From Clostridia bacterium (GTDB lineage Bacteria > Bacillota > Clostridia > Christensenellales > Aristaeellaceae), in NCBI GenBank assembly GCA_016297535.1, contig JAEDGL010000095.1, positions 1 through 9,309 of the forward strand: a DNA stretch of 9,309 nucleotides. Reading direction: 5' to 3'. Below, piece by piece: positions 1-5,749 of this stretch. How positions within the stretch are numbered: position 1 is the first letter of the stretch; every line of letters begins with the position of its first letter. Under the pieces are notes generated by a model that was not told where the DNA came from, ran no database searches, and saw nothing but the letters and a program-made list of their open reading frames with translations. Position numbers and translations under genes: made by a program.

Positions 1-296
1 AGCTGCGCGATTATCTGGAATACGGCCAGATCCGCAACTCCGTCAACCTGCCGGAGATCATTCTGGGCCGCCCGGAGGGCGTGCGCGTGCAGATCATTCA
101 CAAAAACGAGCCGGGCATGGTATCCGCCATTTCCGCGGCCATCGGCGCGCGCAAGATCAACATCAACAACATGATCAACAAATCCCGCAAGGAGATTGCC
201 GTTACCGTTCTGGAAATCGAGCGCCTGCCCGACCAGCGGCTGACCACCGAGCTGATGGCCCTGCCCGGGGTGATCCGCATTCGGACATTTGCCTGA
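1..296 (+). CDS. serA: D-3-phosphoglycerate dehydrogenase, C-terminal end (partial)
   Basis: This is the 3' end of a gene that begins before the window; the reading frame starts at base 3 and stops at TGA 294-296, giving 97 visible residues. Residues 1-19 carry the linker LRDYLEYGQIRNSVNLPE, typical of SerA just after its catalytic NAD-binding core. Residues 27-97 form an ACT domain with the hallmarks HKNEPGM followed by the ININNM strand. SerA oxidises 3-phosphoglycerate to 3-phosphohydroxypyruvate, the first step of serine synthesis, in the cytosol; in many bacteria the ACT domain binds serine for feedback control. The GTG at 81 is an internal codon, not a start, because homology continues upstream of it. 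Family assignment is strong even though the catalytic part is not visible. The gene is closed by the terminator at 369-395. Confidence 0.88.
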   Translation, partial: LRDYLEYGQIRNSVNLPEIILGRPEGVRVQIIHKNEPGMVSAISAAIGARKININNMINKSRKEIAVTVLEIERLPDQRLTTELMALPGVIRIRTFA

Positions 297-306
297 ATCA
301 CAGGCC

Positions 307-345
307 TTCGGCAAAACCCGGCAGGGAGTGCCCGGCTTTGCCGAA
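307..345. other. Long imperfect hairpin after serA
   Basis: An inverted repeat lies 10 nt past the serA stop. The arms are 307-323 and 329-345, each 17 nt, with a 5-nt loop (GGGAG). Fifteen of 17 positions pair; the mismatches are one A/C and one C/C. The outer nine pairs (TTCGGCAAA with TTTGCCGAA) are perfect. The downstream bases are not a clean T-run, so it is probably not the terminator itself. It could be a 3'-end stabilising structure for serA mRNA or an intergenic repeat unit. Confidence 0.6.
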
Positions 346-368
346 ACCATTTCTGCCGGTTTTGATTC

Positions 369-395
369 AAAAAGCTCGCCACAGGCGAGCTTTTT
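369..395. terminator. Bidirectional intrinsic terminator between serA and the aldolase gene
   Basis: A perfect 12-bp inverted repeat (arms 369-380 and 384-395, loop ACA) has a GCTCGCC/GGCGAGC core flanked by AAAAA on the left and TTTTT on the right. It therefore presents a GC stem followed by a U-tract on both strands. It lies 72 nt beyond the serA stop and 23 nt beyond the stop of the opposing aldolase gene, so it plausibly ends both transcripts. Confidence 0.9.
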
Positions 396-418
396 GCATA
401 TACCGTTATACTGTCCCG

Positions 419-1459
419 TCAGGAACCAAAGGCCCTGTCGATGTCCTGAAGCAGCGCTTCCACATCCTCGCGGCGGGTGGTTACGCTGGTGCAAAAGCGC
501 GTGGCGGTTTGTCCGCCGTCCAGCTTTTGCCAGATGGAGAAGGCGTACCGGGCGGAAAGCGTTTCGCACACCGCATCCGGCAAAATGGGAAACACCTGGT
601 TGGTTACGGTATCGGAAAACAGCGCGCAGCCGTGGCGCACAAACGCCTGCTTGATCTGCTGGGCATAGGCGTTGGCGTTGCGGGACAGGGTCACGTAATC
701 GCCGTTTTTCAAAATGGCCTCAAACTGCACGCCCAGCAGCCGTCCCTTGGCAAGCATGCCGCCGCGCTGCTTGATGTGGTAGCGGAAGAAGCGGTGCAGC
801 TCCTCGCCGCGCAGCACAATGGCCTCGCCAAACAGCAGGCCCACCTTGGTGCCGCCAATGGTAAACGCATCGCATACGCGGGCCAGGAAGGGCAAATCCA
901 CCTCCGGCATGGCGGCCATGCCATAGCCCAGGCGCGCGCCGTCCACGTACAGGGGCAGGCCCAGCTCGTGGCAGGTATCGCTGAGGGCCTGCAGCTCCTG
1001 GCGGGTGTACAGGGTGCCCACCTCCGTGGGATGGCTGATGTACACCATGCCCGGGCGCACCATGTGCTCAAAGCTGCTGTCGGCAGCATGGGCTTCAAAG
1101 GCCTCGCGCACCTGACGGGCGCTGATTTTGCCGTTTGTGCCGGGAAGGGGCAGCACCTTGTGGCCGGTGGCCTCGATGGCGCCGGTTTCGTGCACGTTGA
1201 TGTGGCCGGTATCGGCGCACAGCACGCCCTCAAAGGGGCGCAGGGCGGCGGCGATCACCGTCAGGTTGGCCTGCGTGCCGCCCACCACAAAATGCACATG
1301 GGAATCGGGCGCATCGCACAGGCGCAAAATCAGCTGGCGCGCGCGGGCGCACAGGGCGTCCTCGCCGTAGCCGCAATGCTGCTCGGGGTTGGTTTCCGTA
1401 AGCGCGCGCAGCACCACATCCGCCGCGCCGCAGGCATAGTCGCACTCAAAATGAAGCAT
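419..1459 (-). CDS. Threonine aldolase family PLP enzyme (low-specificity L-threonine aldolase-like)
   Basis: A 346-residue cytosolic protein of the beta-eliminating lyase/threonine aldolase family (fold type I, PLP-dependent). Visible signatures are the cofactor-phosphate loop VVGGTQAN (58-65), the HINVHETG segment (86-93) whose His/Glu stack near the PLP ring, the DGARLG motif (173-178) where Asp contacts the pyridine nitrogen, and the Schiff-base lysine K205 in TIGGTKVG. The expected reaction is retro-aldol cleavage of L-threonine or L-allo-threonine to glycine and acetaldehyde; related family members cleave other beta-hydroxy amino acids, so the substrate is inferred. Length matches the family. 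The start is ATG 1459-1457 with an AAGGA-type ribosome site nine bases upstream. It is monocistronic, convergent with serA and divergent from gatC, with its own promoter and a shared terminator. Product glycine and neighbouring serA both belong to serine/glycine metabolism, but they are not co-transcribed. E. coli's homologue is ltaE. Confidence 0.87.
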   Translation of the reverse strand: MLHFECDYACGAADVVLRALTETNPEQHCGYGEDALCARARQLILRLCDAPDSHVHFVVGGTQANLTVIAAALRPFEGVLCADTGHINVHETGAIEATGHKVLPLPGTNGKISARQVREAFEAHAADSSFEHMVRPGMVYISHPTEVGTLYTRQELQALSDTCHELGLPLYVDGARLGYGMAAMPEVDLPFLARVCDAFTIGGTKVGLLFGEAIVLRGEELHRFFRYHIKQRGGMLAKGRLLGVQFEAILKNGDYVTLSRNANAYAQQIKQAFVRHGCALFSDTVTNQVFPILPDAVCETLSARYAFSIWQKLDGGQTATRFCTSVTTRREDVEALLQDIDRAFGS

Positions 1460-1468
1460 GGTTTTTCG

Positions 1469-1476
1469 TCCTTTCC
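1469..1476 (-). promoter_or_regulatory. Ribosome binding site of the aldolase gene
   Basis: Read on the minus strand this is GGAAAGGA. The AGGA core ends nine bases before the ATG at 1459, which supports that start. Confidence 0.7.
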
Positions 1477-1499
1477 ATTTGGCGGTCTGATGCTATCCT
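1472..1499 (+). promoter_or_regulatory. Weak candidate promoter for the gatCAB operon
   Basis: TTTCCA (1472-1477), a 16-bp spacer and TATCCT (1494-1499) give four of six consensus matches in each box. The operon needs a promoter in the 128-bp gap unless it is read from further upstream, which the terminator at 369-395 and the opposite-strand gene make unlikely. This is the best plus-strand candidate I see, but it is weak. If real, its -10 box would share five bases with the opposing aldolase -10 box and leave a leader of about 80 nt. Confidence 0.25.
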
Positions 1500-1523
1500 A
1501 CGCCTTCGGGGGCGGCCTGTCAA
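1495..1523 (-). promoter_or_regulatory. Sigma-A-type promoter of the aldolase gene
   Basis: On the minus strand there is a perfect -35 box TTGACA (bases 1523-1518), a 17-bp spacer and a -10 box TAGGAT (1500-1495, five of six consensus bases). Initiation would fall near 1488, giving a leader of roughly 28 nt that contains the ribosome site. Box quality and spacing are near ideal for a vegetative promoter. No operator or riboswitch is apparent in the short leader. Confidence 0.8.
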
Positions 1524-1570
1524 GGCAGGAGAAGGCATGGCGGGCGGAGAATCCCTTTGCAAACGGATGA

Positions 1571-1580
1571 GGAAAGGAAG
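1571..1580 (+). promoter_or_regulatory. Ribosome binding site that fixes the gatC start
   Basis: GGAAAGGAAG lies seven bases before GTG 1588. The earlier in-frame ATGs at 1537 and 1567 have no comparable purine tract at the right distance, so this site supports the GTG start and the short form of GatC. Confidence 0.7.
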
Positions 1581-1587
1581 AAAAGCC

Positions 1588-1731
1588 GTGAAGGAAACCG
1601 CACGCCTTGCCATGATGGAGCTGACGCCCGAGGAGGAAGAACAGCTGAAGGCCGATTTTGAACAGATGAAGCGCTTTGGCCAGCGCCTTGCGCAGTCCGG
1701 CGGGAGCGACCGCGAAGAAAGCGGGGAATGA
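1588..1731 (+). CDS. gatC: Short GatC: aspartyl/glutamyl-tRNA amidotransferase subunit C
   Basis: A 47-residue acidic protein starting at GTG 1588 and ending three bases before gatA. Its first 36 residues resemble the GatC N-terminal helical hairpin: ETARLAMMELTPEEEEQL matches the family pattern in which LARL is followed by L-T-E-E-E, then a second amphipathic helix (FEQMKRFGQRL). GatC has no catalytic role; it acts as a clamp that stabilises GatA and its contact with GatB. The usual protein is about 95 residues and has an extended C-terminal half ending in a strand-forming segment. Here that half is absent and replaced by a short hydrophilic tail (SGGSDREESGE). GatA begins at its normal N-terminus immediately afterwards, so no leftover coding sequence is hidden downstream. 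An in-frame extension to ATG 1537 would add 17 residues without GatC similarity. The identity rests on the N-terminal pattern plus operon position. Confidence 0.75.
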   Translation: MKETARLAMMELTPEEEEQLKADFEQMKRFGQRLAQSGGSDREESGE

Positions 1732-1734
1732 AGC

Positions 1735-3150
1735 ATGCTGTGCCAACTTGCCAAACGCCTTGCCCTTGGCCAAACCACCTCCGAGCAGATAACGCGCGAT
1801 TGCCTCAGCGCCATTTCACAGCGCAATCCCCGGCTGAACGCCTTTCTGGAGGTGTTTGAAGACGAGGCGCTGGCCCAGGCGCGGGAAAGCGACGCTCGCC
1901 GCGCCAGGGGACAAGCCCTGTCCCGGCTGGACGGCATTCCCATCGCCGTCAAGGATAATCTTTGCATGCGGGGGCATCTGTGCACCGCGGCCAGCAAAAT
2001 GCTCTCCCATTTTGTGGCGCCCTACGACGCCACGGTCATCCGGCGCATCCGGGAGGCGGGCATGCCCATTCTGGGCCGCCTCAACATGGATGAGTTTGCC
2101 ATGGGCAGCGCCACCGATACCGGCTTTTGGGGCCCGGCGCATCATCCGCTGCGGGAGGATCTGGTGCCCGGCGGCTCCAGCGGCGGGGCGGCGGCTGCGG
2201 TGGCGGCGGGGCTGGTTCCGGCGGCGCTGGGCAGCGATACGGGCGGCAGCGTGCGCCAGCCCGCGGCGCTGTGCGGCGTAACGGGCGTAAAGCCCGCCTA
2301 TGGCAGCGTAAGCCGCTACGGGCTGATCGCCTTTGCCAGCTCGCTGGATCAGATCGGGGTGATTGCGCGCACGGCGCGGGATGCGGAGATGGTGCTGCAA
2401 ATCATCTGCGGCACGGATGAAAACGACCTGACCACCGTGCCCGGGCTGTACCGCCCTCAGGACTGCGGCCTTCGCGGCTGCGTCCTCGCCCTGCCCCGGG
2501 AGTGCTTTGCCCAGGGGCTGCACCCGGAGGTGCGCCGGGCCGTGATGGCGGCGGCGGATACGCTTGCGGGGCTTGGGGCAAGGGTGGAGGAGGTATCCAT
2601 CCCGGCGCTGGATCTGGCGCTGGATGCGTATTACGTTATTTCCAGCGCGGAGGCCTCCAGCAACCTGGCCCGCTACGATGGCCTGCGCTACGGCTACCGG
2701 GCCGTGGGCTGCGCGGATACGGACGAGCTGTACCGCAAAACCCGGGGCGAGGGCTTCGGGCTGGAGGTGAAGCGCCGCATCCTGCTGGGCACCTACGCCC
2801 TCAGCAGCGGCTACCGGCAGCAGTACTATCTCAATGCCCAGCGCGTGCGCGAGGAGCTCAGCGCGCAGATGAACGCCCTGCTTGAGCGCTACGACGCGCT
2901 TCTCACCCCCGTTACCCCCACCCCCGCGTGGAAGCAGGGGCAGCACAACACCGCCATGGAGCGGTATCTGGGCGATATCTACACCGTGCCCGCCAATCTG
3001 GCCGGGCTGCCGGCCGTGTCCGTTCCCTGTGGAAAAACATCGGACGGCCTGCCCATCGGCCTTGGGCTTACGGCGGCGCGGGACGGGCTTGGCAGGCTGC
3101 TCAGCCTGTGCCGGCGCTATCAGCAGGAGGTGGGATGCGATGACGAGTGA
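1735..3150 (+). CDS. gatA: GatA: glutaminase/amidase subunit of tRNA-dependent amidotransferase
   Basis: This is a 471-residue amidase-signature protein, close to the usual 480-490. The Ser-cisSer-Lys catalytic triad is visible: K73 in AVKDN, S148 in PGGSSGG and nucleophile S172 in GSDTGGSVRQPA. The 75- and 24-residue spacings are those expected for GatA. GatA hydrolyses glutamine and passes ammonia through a tunnel to GatB, which amidates Glu-tRNA(Gln) or Asp-tRNA(Asn). The PANLAGLPAVSVPCG block near the C-terminus is also typical. The extreme C-terminus is a little short: the conserved segment resembling IGxPF is not recognisable and is replaced by LTAARDGLGRLL. The start ATG 1735 follows gatC by three bases, with GGGGAA six bases upstream, so translation is probably coupled. 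Its stop overlaps the gatB start by 11 nt. Confidence 0.95.
   Translation: MLCQLAKRLALGQTTSEQITRDCLSAISQRNPRLNAFLEVFEDEALAQARESDARRARGQALSRLDGIPIAVKDNLCMRGHLCTAASKMLSHFVAPYDATVIRRIREAGMPILGRLNMDEFAMGSATDTGFWGPAHHPLREDLVPGGSSGGAAAAVAAGLVPAALGSDTGGSVRQPAALCGVTGVKPAYGSVSRYGLIAFASSLDQIGVIARTARDAEMVLQIICGTDENDLTTVPGLYRPQDCGLRGCVLALPRECFAQGLHPEVRRAVMAAADTLAGLGARVEEVSIPALDLALDAYYVISSAEASSNLARYDGLRYGYRAVGCADTDELYRKTRGEGFGLEVKRRILLGTYALSSGYRQQYYLNAQRVREELSAQMNALLERYDALLTPVTPTPAWKQGQHNTAMERYLGDIYTVPANLAGLPAVSVPCGKTSDGLPIGLGLTAARDGLGRLLSLCRRYQQEVGCDDE
3125..3130 (+). promoter_or_regulatory. Ribosome binding site of gatB inside gatA
   Basis: AGGAGG within the last codons of gatA lies nine bases before ATG 3140. 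It fixes the gatB start and rejects the long upstream extension of the same frame to 2882. Confidence 0.75.
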
Positions 3151-4561
3151 TTACGAAATGGTCATTGGCCTGGAAACCCATGTGGAGCTGCGCACCCGGC
3201 ACAAGATTTTCTGCAACTGCCTCAATACCTACGGCGCCGCGCCCAACACCTGCGTATGCCCCACCTGCATGGGGCTGCCCGGCGCGCTGCCCGTGTTTCA
3301 CCGCGAAAGCCTGCTGCTTGCGGCCAAGGCGGGGCTGGCGCTTCACTGCACGGTTCACGAAAACAGCCGTTTCGACCGCAAAAACTATTTTTACCCCGAT
3401 CTGCCCAAGGCCTACCAGATCACCCAGTTCTACCATCCCCTGTGCGAGGGCGGATACGTGGATATCGGCACGGAGCAGGATCAAAAGCGCATCGGCATCA
3501 CGCGCATCCACCTGGAGGAGGACGCGGGAAAGCTGACGCACACGCCCGGCGGGCTGGAAACAGACCTGAACCGCTGCGGCGTGCCGCTGATTGAAATTGT
3601 GACCGGGCCGGATCTTCGCAGCGCCGGGGAGGCGGTGGCGTATCTGAAAAAGCTGCGCTCCATTCTGGTGTACACGGATGTGAGCGACTGCCGCATGAAC
3701 GAGGGCAGCCTGCGCTGCGATGTAAACCTGAGCCTGAGACATCCCGGCGCGCCTTTGGGTGTGCGCACCGAAATCAAAAACCTCAACAGCTTTCAGAGCG
3801 TGGAGCGCGCCATCGAGGCGGAACGGGCCCGTCAGGCGGCGCTGCTGGACGCGGGCCTTCCCGTGGTGCAGCAAACCCTTCGCTACGACCAGAAAACGGG
3901 GCAGACCCATTCCATGCGCCGCAAGGAAAACAGCGCCGATTACCGCTATTTCCCGGAGCCGGATCTGCCGCCGGTGCACATCAGCCACAGCGAGCTGAGC
4001 GAGCTGGAACGGTCCATTCCCGTTTTGCCGGATGAGCGGCGCAGCCTGTACATGCGCCAGTACGGCCTTGGCGGCTACGCCGCCGGGCAGATCGCCGCCG
4101 AGCGCTGGCTGGCCGAGCTTTTTGAAAAGGCCGTTCAAACGGCGCAAAGTCCCGTGGCCCTTGCCAACCTCATTCTGGGCGAAGCGTTTGCCCAGCTCAC
4201 CCTGCGCGGCGAGGAAACCATCACCATTTGTCCGGAGCATCTTGCCATGCTCAGCAACATGGCGGTTTCGGGCCGGGTCAACAGCACCACGGCCAAGGCC
4301 ATTCTGGCGGCGCTGTTTGAAAACGACTGCGATCCGGAAAAGTACGCCCGGGAGCACAGCCTGCTGATGCTGACGGACGAAAACCTCCTGCGCGGCATTG
4401 CGCAGGAGGTGCTCCTTCAGAATGATGCGCTGGTGCAAAGCTACCGCGCGGGTAAACAGAACGTGGCCAAAGCCCTGATGGGAAAGGCCATGGGCGCGTG
4501 CCGGGGCAGGGCGGATGCGGAAAAGCTGCGGCGGATTCTGCTGGAACTGCTCAACGCCTAA
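3140..4561 (+). CDS. gatB: GatB: tRNA-binding and kinase subunit of the amidotransferase
   Basis: This 473-residue protein has the normal GatB length. The N-terminal cradle domain begins with MVIGLETHVEL (7-17), then a zinc-type cysteine cluster (C25, C27, C40, C43, with an extra C38). RFDRKNYFYPDLPKAYQITQ (78-97) and the SDCRMNEGSLRCDVN segment (182-196) hold the phosphorylation/amidation active site, and RYFPEPDLPP (269-278) is a further signature. From about residue 325 onward lie the helical and YqeY-like tail domains that grip the tRNA. GatB activates the misacylated Glu or Asp on tRNA with ATP and transfers the ammonia released by GatA. A complete operon suggests the host forms Gln-tRNA and/or Asn-tRNA indirectly. 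The start is ATG 3140, overlapping gatA by 11 nt. The TAA stop overlaps the TAG of the opposing desulfurase gene by 4 bp. Confidence 0.95.
   Translation: MTSDYEMVIGLETHVELRTRHKIFCNCLNTYGAAPNTCVCPTCMGLPGALPVFHRESLLLAAKAGLALHCTVHENSRFDRKNYFYPDLPKAYQITQFYHPLCEGGYVDIGTEQDQKRIGITRIHLEEDAGKLTHTPGGLETDLNRCGVPLIEIVTGPDLRSAGEAVAYLKKLRSILVYTDVSDCRMNEGSLRCDVNLSLRHPGAPLGVRTEIKNLNSFQSVERAIEAERARQAALLDAGLPVVQQTLRYDQKTGQTHSMRRKENSADYRYFPEPDLPPVHISHSELSELERSIPVLPDERRSLYMRQYGLGGYAAGQIAAERWLAELFEKAVQTAQSPVALANLILGEAFAQLTLRGEETITICPEHLAMLSNMAVSGRVNSTTAKAILAALFENDCDPEKYAREHSLLMLTDENLLRGIAQEVLLQNDALVQSYRAGKQNVAKALMGKAMGACRGRADAEKLRRILLELLNA
4383..4410 (-). terminator. Perfect hairpin inside gatB, possible terminator of the opposing desulfurase gene
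   Basis: An 11-bp perfect inverted repeat (arms 4383-4393 and 4400-4410, loop 4394-4399) lies in gatB codons about 415-424. Read on the minus strand, the GC-rich stem runs into TTTTCG, a short U-tract. It is 147 nt beyond the desulfurase stop, and no terminator lies closer. On the plus strand there is no T-run. The terminator role is an inference and the U-tract is weak. The repeat could also be a by-product of the codons used. Confidence 0.35.
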
Positions 4562-5640
4562 AGCAGGCTGCGCAGCGCCGCGGCCGCCGTTTCCATCTGG
4601 TGGCGCGTGGTGGCCCGCCCGGGGCTGATGCGCAGCACGCAGCGCGCCTCCCGCGCGGAAAGCCCCATGGCCAGATAGACGTGGCTGGGCAGGCCGCTTC
4701 CGGCCGCGCACGCCGCCCCGCCGGATACCTGAATGCCCTTCGTATCCAGCCGGGCGATCAGCCCTTCGCTTTCGTGTCCGGGCAGCCACAGGGCCATCAC
4801 CCCCGGCAGGCGCGGCGCGTTTTGCCCAAGCACCCGCGCCCCGCAGCCGTCCAGAAGGCTTACGAACAATTGCATCAGCTCCCGCTCGCGCTGGGCGCGA
4901 CGGTCCAGATCCGCCTCCGCCAGCTCCGCCGCCACGCCAAGGCCGCAGATGGCGGGGGTGTTTTCCGTGCCCGCGCGCAGGCCGCTCTCCTGCCCTCCGC
5001 CGTAGAGCAGCGCAGGCAGCGCCGTGCCGCTTCGCACATACAGGCACCCTACGCCCCGCGGCCCGTAAAACTTGTGCGCGGACAGGCTGAGCAGGTCGAT
5101 TTCCCGCGTGTGCACCGGCACATGGCCAAAGGCCTGCACTGCGTCGGTGTGAAACAGCGCGCCCCCGCTGTGGGCAACGCGCGCAATCTGCTCCACGGGC
5201 TGCAGCACCCCGGTTTCGTTGTTGGCCCACTGCACGCTTACCAGCGCCGTATCCGGGCGCAGGGCGGATTGCACCGCCTCGGGGCGGATAACGCCGTTTT
5301 CATCGGGCGGCACCAGCGTTACGTGCGAGGCGTACGCCCGGGCGGCCTCCAGCACGGAGGCGTGCTCCATGGCCCCCACCACGGCGTGGCGGCCCCGGGC
5401 GGCCTGCAGGGCCCAGTTGTTGCTTTCCGTACCGCCGCTGGTAAAAAACACCTCGCCCCCGTCGCAGCCAAGCAGCTGCGCCACGGCCTGGCGCGCCATG
5501 CGCTGCGTTCGCCGGGCGTGCCCCGCGGCGGAATAGGCGGCGGAGGGGTTGTAAAAGGCCTCGCGCATGCAAAGGCACATCGCCTCCACCACCCGCTGGT
5601 CGGCGGGCGTTGTGGCGGCATGATCAAGGTAAATGGACAA
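4558..5640 (-). CDS. Cysteine desulfurase, NifS/IscS family
   Basis: A 360-residue PLP enzyme (class V aminotransferase fold) that takes sulfur from L-cysteine, giving alanine and an enzyme persulfide used for Fe-S clusters or tRNA thiolation. Visible residues are the N-terminal YLDHAATTP (4-12), SGGTESNN (68-75), H93 in the MEHAS motif that stacks on PLP, D166 and Q169 in HTDAVQ, the Schiff-base lysine K190 in SAHKFYGPRG, and the catalytic C311 in GGAACAAGSGLPSHV. The extended loop around C311 places it with group I (IscS/NifS) rather than SufS. The start is TTG 5640, supported by AAGGGAGG eight bases upstream; the first ATG in frame would cut off the conserved N-terminus. No scaffold gene (iscU), thiI or mnmA is adjacent, so the sulfur acceptor cannot be deduced. 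IscS, NifS and YrvO types cannot be separated here. Confidence 0.93.
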   Translation of the reverse strand: MSIYLDHAATTPADQRVVEAMCLCMREAFYNPSAAYSAAGHARRTQRMARQAVAQLLGCDGGEVFFTSGGTESNNWALQAARGRHAVVGAMEHASVLEAARAYASHVTLVPPDENGVIRPEAVQSALRPDTALVSVQWANNETGVLQPVEQIARVAHSGGALFHTDAVQAFGHVPVHTREIDLLSLSAHKFYGPRGVGCLYVRSGTALPALLYGGGQESGLRAGTENTPAICGLGVAAELAEADLDRRAQRERELMQLFVSLLDGCGARVLGQNAPRLPGVMALWLPGHESEGLIARLDTKGIQVSGGAACAAGSGLPSHVYLAMGLSAREARCVLRISPGRATTRHQMETAAAALRSLL

Positions 5641-5648
5641 AGCGTACG

Positions 5649-5656
5649 CCTCCCTT
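5649..5656 (-). promoter_or_regulatory. Ribosome binding site supporting the TTG start of the desulfurase gene
   Basis: On the minus strand this reads AAGGGAGG, eight bases before TTG 5640. The strong site and ideal distance make the rare start codon credible. Confidence 0.8.
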
Positions 5657-5664
5657 ACGCCCCC

Positions 5665-5693
5665 ATCGTAATCCGGCGCGCGGTTGCTGTCAA
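5665..5693 (-). promoter_or_regulatory. Sigma-A-type promoter of the cysteine desulfurase gene
   Basis: On the minus strand there is a perfect -35 TTGACA (5693-5688), a 17-bp spacer and -10 TACGAT (5670-5665, four of six consensus bases including the key first A and last T). Initiation would fall near 5658, leaving a very short leader that begins just before the ribosome site. Its -35 box overlaps the -35 box of the divergent polC promoter by two bases. Confidence 0.72.
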
Positions 5694-5713
5694 GCGGGAT
5701 TTCGTGTTATAAT
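5684..5713 (+). promoter_or_regulatory. Extended -10 promoter of polC
   Basis: A perfect -10 box TATAAT (5708-5713) is preceded by TGT, which makes an extended -10 (TGnTATAAT). The -35 candidate is a poor TTGCTG (5684-5689) at 18 bp, consistent with an extended -10 promoter that needs little -35 contact. Initiation near 5720 would give a leader of about 30 nt to ATG 5750. Confidence 0.75.
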
Positions 5714-5749
5714 GGTGCGGCCACAGGATCAGGAAATGCGAGGACGATT

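Noticed and set aside
1502..1536. Nested inverted repeats (GCCTTC with GAAGGC, CCTG with CAGG) upstream of gatC, considered as a leader riboswitch or T-box
   Set aside because: The stems are short and separated by unequal loops, there is no T-box or riboswitch core, and the segment coincides with the aldolase promoter, which explains much of the sequence.
338..1570. A 410-codon plus-strand frame opposite the threonine aldolase gene
   Set aside because: It overlaps the serA terminator and the aldolase promoter and shows no domain, whereas the minus strand has all PLP-enzyme motifs.
1537..1587. Earlier ATG starts for gatC at 1537 and 1567
   Set aside because: Neither has a ribosome site at a proper distance, and the added residues do not resemble GatC. 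GTG 1588 has GGAAAGGAAG seven bases upstream.
2882..3139. Upstream extension of the gatB frame into gatA
   Set aside because: The extra 86 residues are Pro/Arg-rich shadow sequence of gatA; the conserved GatB N-terminus and the AGGAGG site place the start at 3140.
3101..5230. A 709-codon minus-strand frame spanning gatB and part of the desulfurase gene
   Set aside because: Low-complexity Arg/Ala/Gly composition with no family pattern; it crosses a real convergent gene junction, as expected for a GC-driven shadow frame.
4498..5712. A 404-codon plus-strand frame opposite the cysteine desulfurase gene
   Set aside because: Composition is His/Gly/Arg-rich without motifs, and the opposite strand encodes a complete desulfurase.
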